NCBI GenBank assembly: GCA_964406575.1
Contig: CAYOSH010000024.1
Location: 1 to 63,695, forward strand
From: WTAW01 sp964406575
GTDB taxonomy: Bacteria; Acidobacteriota; Aminicenantia; Aminicenantales; Aminicenantaceae
Length of the DNA stretch: 63,695 nt
Direction: 5' to 3'
Shown here: piece by piece, positions 9,514 to 18,830 of the stretch
How the letters are laid out: each line of letters opens with the position of its first letter
Position numbering within the stretch: position 1 is the stretch's first letter
Notes under the pieces: model-generated
Database searches by the model: none
The model's input: only the letters and a program-made list of their open reading frames with translations
What the model was told of the DNA's origin: nothing
Translations under genes and position numbers: made by a program

Positions 9514-10419
9514 TCAAATATGCGATTTATTATGATACAGAACCGCCTTCATGTGATCAAGACCATCAGCTAAAGACATTGCCTTAATCCCTAGTTCCTT
9601 CTCCATGCGGTCTGTAACAAAAGATGTATCTGAAGGTCTGACTACAATGTTCTGGAAGAAGGAACTCTTTACAGCCTCAATCAGAGATGCGTCTAGTCCA
9701 AACGTTGAGGCGACCTGAATCCCCAATTGGTATCGATTTACACGATCTGCCCCTGCAAAATGAAAAATACCGGAAGGCCTTTTCTGGAGAACCGTCCACA
9801 AAGCTCGGCCACACTGGAGATTATAAAGAGGATTCTCGGTGACATCGTCAACCAGCCGGATACCTTCACCATTCAAAAGTTTGTTGTAGATCCAGGTCAC
9901 GAAATTAGGCCGACTAGCGGCATAATTCCAACCATACATATGGATGGGACGGACAATACAGACTTCCCCCCCCTCCTCTCGGATCGCTTCCTCACAGGCG
10001 AGTTTGATGCGACCGTACTGGTGGATAGGGGCAGTTCGATCGCCCTCCCGGTATGGCGCTCTCTTCCCGTCGAATACCGCGTTGGTCGAGATGTAGACCA
10101 GATAGGCCCCGTATTTCTTACAGCATCGCGCCACATTCTGTGTGCCAAGAAGATTGGATCTGTAACCTTCCTCAGGATTTTCCTCGATGTAGTCAACCGA
10201 AGCTAGGCCTGCTGCATGGATCACGCAATCAAATGCATATTGTGAGAAGAACGATTCTAGAGCCTCTTCATCACACACATCCAGGATCTGATGATGACCA
10301 AGAGGATTCTCGACCGCATAGTCCCCGAGATGGATACCGAGCACACTTGATGTATCGGATGCGGTTTCAAAAAAGCCTTTGGCTAGCAGCCCGGTGCTGC
10401 CAGTGATTAAAATGCGCAT
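9514..10419 (-). CDS. RmlD-like NAD(P)-dependent sugar reductase/epimerase
   Basis: Short-chain dehydrogenase/reductase of the extended RmlD (dTDP-4-dehydrorhamnose reductase) type, 301 aa. The N-terminal Rossmann motif is MRILITGSTGLLAKGF. The sequence VYISTNAVFDGKRAPYREGD carries the catalytic Ser/Thr region, and YGRIKLACEEA is the YxxxK motif. I place the start at 10419, where MRIL begins and which is 1 nt after the TAG of the upstream FAD gene; a longer frame reaching 10485 would overlap that gene. It probably makes or reduces a nucleotide-sugar for the glycan locus. Confidence 0.85.
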   Translation of the reverse strand: MRILITGSTGLLAKGFFETASDTSSVLGIHLGDYAVENPLGHHQILDVCDEEALESFFSQYAFDCVIHAAGLASVDYIEENPEEGYRSNLLGTQNVARCCKKYGAYLVYISTNAVFDGKRAPYREGDRTAPIHQYGRIKLACEEAIREEGGEVCIVRPIHMYGWNYAASRPNFVTWIYNKLLNGEGIRLVDDVTENPLYNLQCGRALWTVLQKRPSGIFHFAGADRVNRYQLGIQVASTFGLDASLIEAVKSSFFQNIVVRPSDTSFVTDRMEKELGIKAMSLADGLDHMKAVLYHNKSHI

Positions 10420-10420
10420 G

Positions 10421-11773
10421 CTATCCCTTCGAGAAATCTCTTTCAAAGTCCTCAACGCTTGTCCCGCTGGAAACTGCTGCCGCAATGTCTAGAGACATCC
10501 TGATGGAATGGTCCATATTGTTATACCAAAAATAACCGCACCGGCCAAACATATGAACATTGTGACATACTGATCTTATCCGAGCGAAGATATTATCGAG
10601 GTCCTCTCTGTATTGAAGAGAGTATATCGGGTAAGTATTATGCACAGCCTGGACGTACCCTGCCCGGATATCGTCATAGCTCTCAATCAGTCCGGCTTTC
10701 ATCATGTGTTCCCTGATCGCTGCGTCTTTTTTCAGGGGATCATCCAGCAGGGGATCCCCAGGAAGCATAGGTAGCTCGATGCATATCCCATGCTTTCCAG
10801 GGGGCGCATAGCCTTCATTAAATAAGGTTGTTATACTTCCCCGGCTAAATAGGGTCTTCGCACCTGCATAATAAATCCACTGATGATCAATCAGGGGAGG
10901 TCTGTCAATGGCATAGAAATAAAAAATCGTACTGAGATAATTAAGTTTTGGTACATCTTCAATATTTAGAAGCTCCAGAATCCCAGGGATGGGAGCGGAC
11001 CAGAATAACTCGTCAACATCGAAAACATGATTTCCTACCTCAAGCTTTGTGATCTTATGATCGGTCATGTGGACTTTTGTAACCTGAGCATTACATATAA
11101 CACGGCCTCCCAGCTGTTTGATCCTTTGTTCAATTCTGTTGATAAAAGTTCTAATGCCTCCATCAGGGCATATGAAATGGGTCTTGAGTTTCTTTTTGAA
11201 AGCGGATTTGATCAGTGAAAAAAGATTGTCCACCTTAATCCGCTTATCGATAACCGCCCGGTCGACTCCGGCACTGGCATAATCCCTGTGAATCTCAGAA
11301 CAGGGCACTTTTAGGGCCTTAGTGTAATAGGGATCAAAAAATTTATACAGGAGGGTTTTTCCGTATCTGTTCAACACGAAGTCTGCAAACGTTACTTCGG
11401 GACGTCCCTTTTTAAATAGCAGATCCAAAAAACTGAAGAAGGCAAAGCCAGGAGGAAGTTTTACAGCATCTCGCAGCTCAAAAGGCCAATGATAATATTT
11501 GTTAAAGATGTGCAGAGCGGAAGCTCTTGCCACCTTTACATAATCCTTACCCAGAATATCCATGATAAAGTCGAATACCTCTTGATCATCCGTGTAGAAT
11601 CGGTGGGGACCTAAATCAAAGACAAAACCATCGAATTCGAACGTCCTGGCTAATCCACCCAATTCTCTCTCTTTTTCTATGATGACCACATCATCTATTC
11701 CGGCCTGCAGAAGTTTGTAAGCCAATGAAACTCCTGCAACCCCTCCTCCGATAACGATTTTTGTATTATTCAT
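10421..11773 (-). CDS. FAD-dependent amine-oxidase-fold oxidoreductase
   Basis: 450-aa flavoprotein with the dinucleotide-binding motif VIGGGVAGVSLAYKLLQAG at the N-terminus, then EKERELGGLARTFEFDG and LGPHRFYTDD. This is the arrangement of the protoporphyrinogen-oxidase/UDP-galactopyranose-mutase-like group found in many O-antigen loci. It acts in the cytoplasm, probably on a nucleotide sugar or glycolipid; the reaction is unknown. It is separated from the RmlD-like gene by 1 nt, so the two are translationally coupled. Confidence 0.85.
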   Translation of the reverse strand: MNNTKIVIGGGVAGVSLAYKLLQAGIDDVVIIEKERELGGLARTFEFDGFVFDLGPHRFYTDDQEVFDFIMDILGKDYVKVARASALHIFNKYYHWPFELRDAVKLPPGFAFFSFLDLLFKKGRPEVTFADFVLNRYGKTLLYKFFDPYYTKALKVPCSEIHRDYASAGVDRAVIDKRIKVDNLFSLIKSAFKKKLKTHFICPDGGIRTFINRIEQRIKQLGGRVICNAQVTKVHMTDHKITKLEVGNHVFDVDELFWSAPIPGILELLNIEDVPKLNYLSTIFYFYAIDRPPLIDHQWIYYAGAKTLFSRGSITTLFNEGYAPPGKHGICIELPMLPGDPLLDDPLKKDAAIREHMMKAGLIESYDDIRAGYVQAVHNTYPIYSLQYREDLDNIFARIRSVCHNVHMFGRCGYFWYNNMDHSIRMSLDIAAAVSSGTSVEDFERDFSKG

Positions 11774-11942
11774 AATGACGACATTTCCACATAGGCGACA
11801 CTGTCTAAACCGCTACGAATACTCTTTGGCCATCCGATCCAAAATGTTATTAATACGAAGATTTTGTCTACCCAATTCCTTACAACGTAACAAGCACATT
11901 CCTCTTCAAAATAATCACCTTACCAAGCTGTAATATTTCATC

Positions 11943-13358
11943 CTAATAAGCTTCGGGATTTCCAGTGAACATCTTCCATATAGTCATAAGAATAATCTGA
12001 ATGTCTAGCCAAAAGGACCAGTTTTCGATATACCAGATGTCATGCTCCACTCGTTTTTGCATCAAGTTTGGGTCCCGTGTTTCTCCGCGGTAGCCATTGA
12101 CCTGTGCCCAGCCGGTGATGCCTGGTTTCACAAGATGCCGCAGCATGTAATGATGGATATTATCTTTGGATTCAAGATTGAGCGGAGTCGGATGAGGGCG
12201 TGGGCCCACGATCGACATCTCTCCTTTCAAGACGTTCAGGAATTGAGGCAGCTCGTCTAGATTTGTTTTCCGCAAAAATCTGCCGGTGGGAGTGACGCGT
12301 GAGTCATTCTTTGTTGCCTGGATGTATTGTCCGTTATCATCCACATCCCTGCTGTCTTTGACCATGGTGCGGAACTTGTAGCAGATGATTCTTTTATTTT
12401 TTCGCCCCCATCTTTCCTGTTTGAAAAAAACAGGGCCTGGCGATGAGAGCTTTACAATTATCGCCAGGATCGGCCATAGCCAAAAAAATATAAAAGCAAA
12501 ACAGAGAGTACCGACCGCCATATCAAAGGATCTTTTTAAGAGACGCAAGTGCATTTCCCCAAGAGGGTTTGCCCTTATGGAGATGATGGGGAAGTCTCCA
12601 ACAATGGAGACATTGAATCGGGGAGCGAAGAACCGGAAATAATCGGGGATAATCCTCACATTGATTGGAAATTTTTCACAGCAAGAAATGACTTGATCGA
12701 TCCGGTCTAAGGCATCATTGGGTAAGGCGATGATCACCTCATCCACGCCTTCATTTTGAAGAACGTCCTCGAGCCTATCAAGGGTCCCCAGATAATCATG
12801 CCCAAGGTCGGGTTGATCCCGGTCATCCAGAAAGCCGATCAAAAAATAGCCCATCTGAGGATATAAAAGGATTGTTTTGTGAAAGGCTCTCCCCACCTCT
12901 CCAGCACCCACAATCAGCATACTCCGCAGGTTGCGCCCTCTTTTCCTTATCCGTATCAATAGAATGCGCAATCCGAGTTTCCACAGGGATATCAATATCA
13001 GTTGAAGAAGGAAATAGGCGACAACGAAGAACCTCGATATCGCAAGAGTCTTGAACATAAATAGGATAAAAACGGCGGATATGAATTGGATCGAAGCGCA
13101 TTTAAAAACAGCAATAAGTTCAAAACTGGTTGTCCGCGAGCGGAATTCGTCATACAGTCCAGAGGCTTTGGCGGAAAAATACCAGATCAGGTAAAAGACA
13201 ATGAACAGAACGATTTCCTCAGGTTCAATATCGAGGAATCGGACTTCCGGATTTACACGATATTTCGCTAAAAAAGATGAGATGAAAAAAGAGCTAGCCA
13301 ATATAAAGAGGTCGATAGAGAGTTTTAAATACATGTAGGATTTTCGAAGGTTTTGCAT
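11943..13358 (-). CDS. Priming polyprenyl-phosphate sugar-1-phosphate transferase (WbaP/WcaJ type, copy 1)
   Basis: Starts synthesis of a lipid-linked oligosaccharide by moving a sugar-1-phosphate to undecaprenyl phosphate. The 471-aa protein has four N-terminal TM helices, a CoA-binding-like Rossmann domain (MLIVGAGEVGRAF, GFLDDRD), a fifth membrane segment near residue 280, and the catalytic C-terminal domain with SSPGPVFFKQERWGRKNK, YKFRTM, DELPQFLNVLKGEMSIVGPR and GITGWAQVNGYRG. The ATG overlaps the TGA of the upstream glycosyltransferase by one base. A 3' fragment of a similar gene lies at 9344-9452. Confidence 0.93.
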   Translation of the reverse strand: MQNLRKSYMYLKLSIDLFILASSFFISSFLAKYRVNPEVRFLDIEPEEIVLFIVFYLIWYFSAKASGLYDEFRSRTTSFELIAVFKCASIQFISAVFILFMFKTLAISRFFVVAYFLLQLILISLWKLGLRILLIRIRKRGRNLRSMLIVGAGEVGRAFHKTILLYPQMGYFLIGFLDDRDQPDLGHDYLGTLDRLEDVLQNEGVDEVIIALPNDALDRIDQVISCCEKFPINVRIIPDYFRFFAPRFNVSIVGDFPIISIRANPLGEMHLRLLKRSFDMAVGTLCFAFIFFWLWPILAIIVKLSSPGPVFFKQERWGRKNKRIICYKFRTMVKDSRDVDDNGQYIQATKNDSRVTPTGRFLRKTNLDELPQFLNVLKGEMSIVGPRPHPTPLNLESKDNIHHYMLRHLVKPGITGWAQVNGYRGETRDPNLMQKRVEHDIWYIENWSFWLDIQIILMTIWKMFTGNPEAY

Positions 13359-14464
13359 CAGCTAGCCCCGGTCATTTTCTTGAAGAGTTCCACATACTGG
13401 CCGGTGATCTTTTCCCAAGTATAATGTTCACGGATCCTCTGTATCGATTTTTCCCTCAATTCCTCGAGGCGTTCCGGATGATCTTCCATCTGACAAATGA
13501 CATTTTTCAGATTATCGGGATTTTTTGAGAAAAAAAGCCCGTATTCCCCATTCTTTAAAACTTCCCGGTTAAACACAGAGTCCAGAGCGCACACGGCACT
13601 GCTATGGGCAAGAGCTTTGAGCAGGGACGGATTCGTGCCGCCGAATTCATGGCCGTGAAAGTAAGCATAGCTTTGATTGTATAACTCCCCTAGCTCGTCC
13701 TGGTCACGGATATATCCCGTAAAAATAAGCCGTGGATCTCCGCTCTCTTTTATACTTTGGGCAAAAATGTCTCTGTACGGCACATCGCCCACAATGACTA
13801 ACTTTCTGGGTGAATCGGTTTTAATGAATTCTCGAATGATCACATCGACATTGTTATCTGGAATGAGCCTGCCGACAATGAGGTAGTATTGCCGCTCATC
13901 CAAATCTCTTTTCCTGAGGTAAGCAGGGTTTTTTGACTCCTGGATGCTGGCGCCATAGGCAATATAAGTCGAAGTGCTGTTGAATTCCTTTTCATAAATT
14001 TTTTGCATTTCAACAGAGTCGGTTATGACCTCATCATACAATCGGGTGGCCATTCTGGAGGCCCAGTAAAAATATTTTTGTCCCAATCCTTTCCATTTTG
14101 GCCTCATCCACTCCACTCCGTCCACATTGATCGCTGTTTTTTTGCGGAAAATCTTAGCAAAAACTCCGAATGGTCCATTGGCTGGATTAACGACCAGGAT
14201 GATGTCATTTTTTCTTAAACAGGCATGGAGCATGGCCTGGAAAGAATGGATGAATTGACTCAATATTTTTTTCTCGATGGTCGGGATATAGACCAAATGA
14301 ATATTGTTCACAATTTTGGGGCGTGTTTTGAACAAGTTGCGATGGCAGTAGACGGTGATGTCATGTCCGCTATGGACGAGCCTCTCGGACAACTCCTTCA
14401 CAAATGTTTCAAAGCCGCTGTAGACATATGGATATCCGCGTGATCCGACGATTGATATTTTCAT
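13358..14464 (-). CDS. GT4 glycosyltransferase with DUF1972 N-terminal domain
   Basis: 368 aa. The N-terminus MKISIVGSRGYPYVYSGFET is the DUF1972 signature seen in rhamnosyltransferases of the WchF/Cps2T type. The C-terminal half is a GT-B donor domain with LIVGRLIPDNN and HEFGGTNPSLLKALAH. WchF-type enzymes add the second sugar to the primed lipid, which fits its position directly upstream of, and one-base overlapping, the priming transferase. First gene of the minus-strand series 14464-9514. A TATAAT-like -10 lies at 14486-14491 on the minus strand without a clear -35. Confidence 0.88.
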   Translation of the reverse strand: MKISIVGSRGYPYVYSGFETFVKELSERLVHSGHDITVYCHRNLFKTRPKIVNNIHLVYIPTIEKKILSQFIHSFQAMLHACLRKNDIILVVNPANGPFGVFAKIFRKKTAINVDGVEWMRPKWKGLGQKYFYWASRMATRLYDEVITDSVEMQKIYEKEFNSTSTYIAYGASIQESKNPAYLRKRDLDERQYYLIVGRLIPDNNVDVIIREFIKTDSPRKLVIVGDVPYRDIFAQSIKESGDPRLIFTGYIRDQDELGELYNQSYAYFHGHEFGGTNPSLLKALAHSSAVCALDSVFNREVLKNGEYGLFFSKNPDNLKNVICQMEDHPERLEELREKSIQRIREHYTWEKITGQYVELFKKMTGAS

Positions 14465-14956
14465 TTAAAGGCCAATTTCTCTCATATTATAACGTGTTCC
14501 ATATAAAATTATTAAATCAAACTGATAAGCCTTAATTTTTATGCATTTCGAATCAAAGGGATCATTTTTTGAAAGGATATTTAAACTCATATTTTAATAT
14601 GACTTCCCGTTATTATCAAGCCTAAAGTCGAACAGCCTGAGATCAAACTGGCAACTCCGTAGAATTCATGACTGAGGTTCCTCCGGATAAGACTTTTATG
14701 AGCGAAAACTCATCCGCCTTAGCCATATCCAACCCCCCCCCCCCCCACAACCATCCGACTCATAAGGACAGTGACTCGCTCTTTTTTGCGTCTAATGCCC
14801 GTATCACGGAAATAAGGATGCTTACTAAAGTCGTTGAATTTTGTTGGCAGTTAAGTTTTAATTATCTCTGTTAGCTTTATCGGAGGAAATCGAACAGCTT
14901 CTGTCTTTTTAGATTATAGGAATAGCTGATTCAGGAAAAAAGGCATCCCAGACGCT
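14465..14956. other. Divergent intergenic region with a C14 tract
   Basis: The region separates the minus-strand glycan genes from the plus-strand polymerase gene. It is AT-rich near 14470-14640. At 14733-14746 there is a run of 14 C. A 68-codon open frame at 14668-14874 runs through it but has no recognisable features. No clear -35/-10 pair for the plus-strand gene was found. Bases 14803-14825 (ATCACGGA...ATGCTTAC) resemble one end of the transposon-like family A with six mismatches; no partner end was found. Confidence 0.6.
14733..14746 (+). repeat. Poly-C tract, 14 bases
   Basis: A homopolymer of 14 C about 210 bp upstream of the polymerase gene. Tracts of this size are prone to slippage and in other bacteria drive phase variation; here it is outside any convincing gene, so it could alter promoter spacing or simply be noise. 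Confidence 0.9.
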
Positions 14957-16414
14957 ATGAATGATTCAATGAGAGATGGAGAAAGAGATCAAATAAGATT
15001 CAATAAAAAGATCATATTCTTCGCCGTTATCGGTATTGCCCTCTTTGCGGGAATCTTGCTCTCCTTCAAACCCCTCCTCGTAGCGGGGGCCGTTGGATTT
15101 TTCGTAAGCCTTATAGCCTTTCTTTTAAAGAGGGAAATCGCCGTATATTTGATTTTGCTCACTCTTTTTTTCGAGGCGGATGTCTTTTCGTTCCTCGTCT
15201 TGGGAGCCCGGATAAGATCCAGTCTAGTAATCGCATCCATCGCCCTGGTCGCTCTGGTTCTTTTGTTCGTATTCCGGAAGCTCAATTTGGAAAGAACACC
15301 TTTAGATATTTTTCTCTGGATGTATATCGGGATCAATTTCCTGGCTCTCAAGAATTCTACTTCACTGAGCAGAGGCTTGAAAATCAGTATCCTTCTTTTG
15401 GGGTTAGCCCTTTTGTATTATGTCGTGATCAACTGTGTGACCTCAAAAAGGATTTTTCTTCGAGCCTTCAATTTGATGCTGTTCATCGGATTGACGGAGA
15501 TATCCTATGGTCTATATCAAGTGATAGCCGGGATGAGCAATATGTATCTGGGGACGGGATTGCCGATCGGTCATTCCGGGATCATGCAACAGGCATACTT
15601 GAACTCACCATGGGGAAGACCCTACGGAACCTTTGTGGAGCCCGATTGGTATGGAGCTATTGCCGCATTTTACACGTTATTTTTTCTCATCCTCTATTCG
15701 TCCCATCCACATAAAAAAAAGAATCTCTATCTAGGAGGGATGATTCTGTCTCTGATCGGACTTTTCTTCAGTTTCGTCCGTGCAAGCTGGGTGGCAGTCC
15801 TAGTTGCGCTGGTCATCATGGTCTTGAGCAGGAATATTATGAGACTCAAAAACGTGAAGTTCGACGTGCTGTACAAACTTTCCTTTCTGTCTCTCTTCAT
15901 GGTCGTGCTCTTTTTATCCTTTTCGCCATCCCTAAGCTCTATAATCAGAGAGCGCCTGACTGTGAAATTAGACCCCTCGACCCGTTTTGTGCTCCCGCGT
16001 TTAGCGACAACAAAATATGCGATAAAATCCTTTTTGAAAAACCCGATTATCGGGAATGGACCGGGGAATCCGATCATAGAGGAGGGGAGTGATGAGTATG
16101 ACGAAATGGTTGAGGAGGGGCTTTCTCTGTTCACAAATCGTGAATACACCTACAGCATTGTGGTGAATCTTCTCAATGACACGGGTGTGATCGGGCTGAT
16201 AGTGTTTATCCTTTTCCTTGCTAAATATGTGAGGTTCAACATTAAAAATATCCCCACAGTGGATCCTGATTTCCAAATCATTAATTTTGCACTGTTCGGG
16301 GGAGTTTTAACTCTGTTTATCTCATACTTGGCCACGAACGGACTGTGGATCCCTTTCACCTGGGCATTTCTTGCTCTGAGCGTAGCCGGGATAAAAGTTG
16401 CTCAGGAACATTGA
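14957..16414 (+). CDS. O-antigen polymerase/ligase family protein (Wzy/WaaL-like, copy 1)
   Basis: 485-aa polytopic protein with about 11-12 TM helices. Its large extracytoplasmic loop begins after PWGRPYGTFVEPDWYGAIAA, the Gly-Thr-Phe-x-x-Pro pattern seen before the catalytic loop of Wzy/WaaL proteins. A second motif, NPIIGNGPGNP, lies near residue 360. It would polymerise or ligate lipid-linked repeat units in the periplasm. No strong ribosome site precedes the ATG. A GT4 gene follows 38 nt later. Confidence 0.85.
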   Translation: MNDSMRDGERDQIRFNKKIIFFAVIGIALFAGILLSFKPLLVAGAVGFFVSLIAFLLKREIAVYLILLTLFFEADVFSFLVLGARIRSSLVIASIALVALVLLFVFRKLNLERTPLDIFLWMYIGINFLALKNSTSLSRGLKISILLLGLALLYYVVINCVTSKRIFLRAFNLMLFIGLTEISYGLYQVIAGMSNMYLGTGLPIGHSGIMQQAYLNSPWGRPYGTFVEPDWYGAIAAFYTLFFLILYSSHPHKKKNLYLGGMILSLIGLFFSFVRASWVAVLVALVIMVLSRNIMRLKNVKFDVLYKLSFLSLFMVVLFLSFSPSLSSIIRERLTVKLDPSTRFVLPRLATTKYAIKSFLKNPIIGNGPGNPIIEEGSDEYDEMVEEGLSLFTNREYTYSIVVNLLNDTGVIGLIVFILFLAKYVRFNIKNIPTVDPDFQIINFALFGGVLTLFISYLATNGLWIPFTWAFLALSVAGIKVAQEH

Positions 16415-16452
16415 GACAAATGGTCGGGCCAGCCAATTCTTACGGGAGATAA

Positions 16453-17577
16453 ATGAAAACAATTGGGATAGATGCTCATGCAGCGGAACGGGATGGGACG
16501 GGCAATTGCACCTATGTTCGGGGGCTGATCGGAGGATTGATCAATGTCGACCGGCACAATGAGTATATCCTTTATGTCACGAATCCAGACCATCCCTTTT
16601 ATAAAACTTTGGAAGATGTGGACAATTTTTCTTTGAGAGTCCTGAAGCCCAGATCCCCCCTGATACGCATCCCTCTTTCTCTGGCAAAACAGACCTTCAG
16701 CGACGCCTTGGACTTACTCCATGTGCAGTACATCGCTCCGTTTGCGCACAGAGGCAAATTGGTCGTCACAATCCATGACCTAGCGTTTTCACGTGTTCCG
16801 CAGAGTTTTAGCGTGTTCGAGAGATTCCGGTCCAGGATCCTGGTGCCACTCAACGCAAAAAAGGCTGACACGATCATCACCGGGTCTGATTACACGAAGA
16901 TGGACATTGTGAATCTTTATAAGGTCGATCCTGGCAAAATCGTTGTCACACCCTACGGCGTTTCCTCGCTTTTTCGGCCCATCACTCGCTCGGAAAAATT
17001 CGAGAGGATCTTAAAGAAGTACGGCATTTTAAACAAGTACATTTTTTCCCTCAGCCGGATCAACCTCAGGAAAAATCTCTCACAATTGATCAAAGCGTTC
17101 GAGAAATTGAGGGAGCACGAGCCGATGAAATTTAATCTGGTTCTGGGAGGGCATAAAGATTTTTTAGCGGAAAAGGTCATCAGAGAGATAAACAATTCCA
17201 AGTATGCGGAGGACATTATTTTTACAGGGTACGTACTCGAGGAGGACTTGCCCTATCTCTACAGTGCTGCCGAGGTCTTTGTGTACCCATCGGTGTTTGA
17301 AGGATTTGGTTTTCCGCCGTTAGAGGCGATGGCGTGTGGGTGCCCGGTCATCACATCAGACGTGACATCGTTGCCCGAAGTTGTTGCGGAGGCTGCTCTG
17401 CTGGTGAATCCCGGTAATGAGGAAGAGATCAGTCGGGCGGTCTCGCAGGTTATGATGAATGCTCCCCTACGGAAAGATTTGAAAGAGAGGGGATTGCAAA
17501 GGGCAAAAGGCTTCAATTGGGAAAATACAGCAAAAAAAACTCTTGAAGTCTATGAACGAAGCTCTGCTCAAAGATGA
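16453..17577 (+). CDS. GT4 family glycosyltransferase
   Basis: 374-aa GT-B fold glycosyltransferase. The N-terminal acceptor domain begins KTIGIDAHAAERDGTGNCTY. The donor domain shows FSLSRINLRKNLSQLIKAF and the EGFGFPPLEAMACGCPVI nucleotide-sugar motif (E-x7-E type) near residue 283. A GGGAG ribosome site lies 5 nt upstream of the ATG. It ends 1 nt before the stop of the convergent Wzz-like gene. It belongs to the same subgroup as the two GT4 genes at 20296 and 21472, suggesting local duplication. Confidence 0.9.
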   Translation: MKTIGIDAHAAERDGTGNCTYVRGLIGGLINVDRHNEYILYVTNPDHPFYKTLEDVDNFSLRVLKPRSPLIRIPLSLAKQTFSDALDLLHVQYIAPFAHRGKLVVTIHDLAFSRVPQSFSVFERFRSRILVPLNAKKADTIITGSDYTKMDIVNLYKVDPGKIVVTPYGVSSLFRPITRSEKFERILKKYGILNKYIFSLSRINLRKNLSQLIKAFEKLREHEPMKFNLVLGGHKDFLAEKVIREINNSKYAEDIIFTGYVLEEDLPYLYSAAEVFVYPSVFEGFGFPPLEAMACGCPVITSDVTSLPEVVAEAALLVNPGNEEEISRAVSQVMMNAPLRKDLKERGLQRAKGFNWENTAKKTLEVYERSSAQR

Positions 17578-17578
17578 G

Positions 17579-18571
17579 TCATTGATGACTCTTTTCAAAG
17601 TAATCCATGAAGAAAGCCACCATGGTGAAGATCATAAACCCGAGAATGAAGGCCAAGACAATATTCAACCTCTTTTTTGGGAACACGGGATTGATCGAGC
17701 GTGTCGGTGCTTTGATCACTTTGGTATAGTCGATATAACCTTTTCTTTCATTTAAATTGGCAATGGTTGTGTCCAGCTTCGCCATGTTGGATGACTCCTT
17801 CTGGATCCTCGACTGGATATCTGCTTCGCCCTTTCTCTCTTTGCTGAGTTTTTCGTTAAGGATGTCATAGTAACGCAAACTCTGCTGAATTTCATTGGAG
17901 AATAGCAACATCCCTATACTCTCTGCTTCACTCCTGCTCTCTTTTCTGAGAATTTTCAGCTGTTCCTTCTCCAGCTCCTGAATCTTAAATTTCACGGATT
18001 CCATTTCTTTCAGAATGTCTTTCTCTCTCTGTCCGAAAATTTTCAGCTTGCTTTTCAAGATTTCGATTTCCTTGGCAGACCTTTCCTTTTCGATCTCATC
18101 GGTCTTGATCAAAGTGTCGATATTGTCGATCTCAACATCGATTTTTGCATCCATCTCTTCCTTGAGATAGGTGATCAAAAGATCTAAGGCCTTTTTCCCC
18201 AGATCGACATCGCTCTTTTTGAGCCAGATGTGGACTAAATTTGTGTTCCTGATATTCACTGCCATAATGTCCGGGATTTCACGTTCCTCGATCTTGAGGT
18301 CTGAGGCCAGCAAAGCATTATAAGACCCATGTCTCAGTTTGTCTGCGATTTGAATGGGATGCTCGACAGCGAATTTATTTGAACCCCCATCCCTGGACTG
18401 GGAGTAGAACATGCCGGGTTGGATAATACAATCGATCTCGTAAACCGGCTTCAACGAGAAACTGACTACTCCCGTTATTACGACCAGGAGAATCGTTCCG
18501 GCGAGGATGATCCATTTTTTTCCTTGAATGATCTTTAAATAATCGATGAGTTCGAAGCTTTTTGCTTCCAT
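17579..18571 (-). CDS. Wzz-type chain-length determinant protein
   Basis: 330 aa with the Wzz topology. There is a TM helix at about residues 17-36 (IILAGTILLVVITGVVSFSL), a periplasmic domain with long heptad-like coiled coil (residues 120-260), a proline-rich APTRSINPVFPKKRL stretch, and a closing TM helix (LNIVLAFILGFMIFTMVAFF). It has no cytoplasmic kinase domain, so it is the Wzz rather than the Wzc type. It would set polymer length together with the Wzy-like proteins. An AGAGGT ribosome site precedes the ATG. It is the only minus-strand gene between the two plus-strand blocks. Confidence 0.88.
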   Translation of the reverse strand: MEAKSFELIDYLKIIQGKKWIILAGTILLVVITGVVSFSLKPVYEIDCIIQPGMFYSQSRDGGSNKFAVEHPIQIADKLRHGSYNALLASDLKIEEREIPDIMAVNIRNTNLVHIWLKKSDVDLGKKALDLLITYLKEEMDAKIDVEIDNIDTLIKTDEIEKERSAKEIEILKSKLKIFGQREKDILKEMESVKFKIQELEKEQLKILRKESRSEAESIGMLLFSNEIQQSLRYYDILNEKLSKERKGEADIQSRIQKESSNMAKLDTTIANLNERKGYIDYTKVIKAPTRSINPVFPKKRLNIVLAFILGFMIFTMVAFFMDYFEKSHQ

Positions 18572-18830
18572 TCGGTTACCTCTTTATTGTATTTTCGGCA
18601 GCCATGAATATTCCAAAATTTGTTGTTATTTGAGCCAAGGATATTTTTTTCTCTATCTATTAACACTTGGTAAGATATTTGTCAATCTTATCTGGGTTGT
18701 GTCCTCTTGGTCTCATTGAACTTCATCATCGAGGCTGTTTTATCTTTCATCACGTTGTTTCAAGGTTTTTCTGATGATTCGGCTTAAAATACTTATGAAA
18801 AAATGATATATCTTGGTAAAGAAAAAAATA

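Noticed and set aside
14803..14825. ATCACGGA...ATGCTTAC, similar to one end of the family A element.
   Set aside because: Six mismatches in 23 bases and no partner end; it could be an old remnant but is not reliable enough to annotate.
14668..14874. 68-codon open frame running through the C14 tract.
   Set aside because: No ribosome site, low-complexity proline stretch from the poly-C, and no recognisable protein features.
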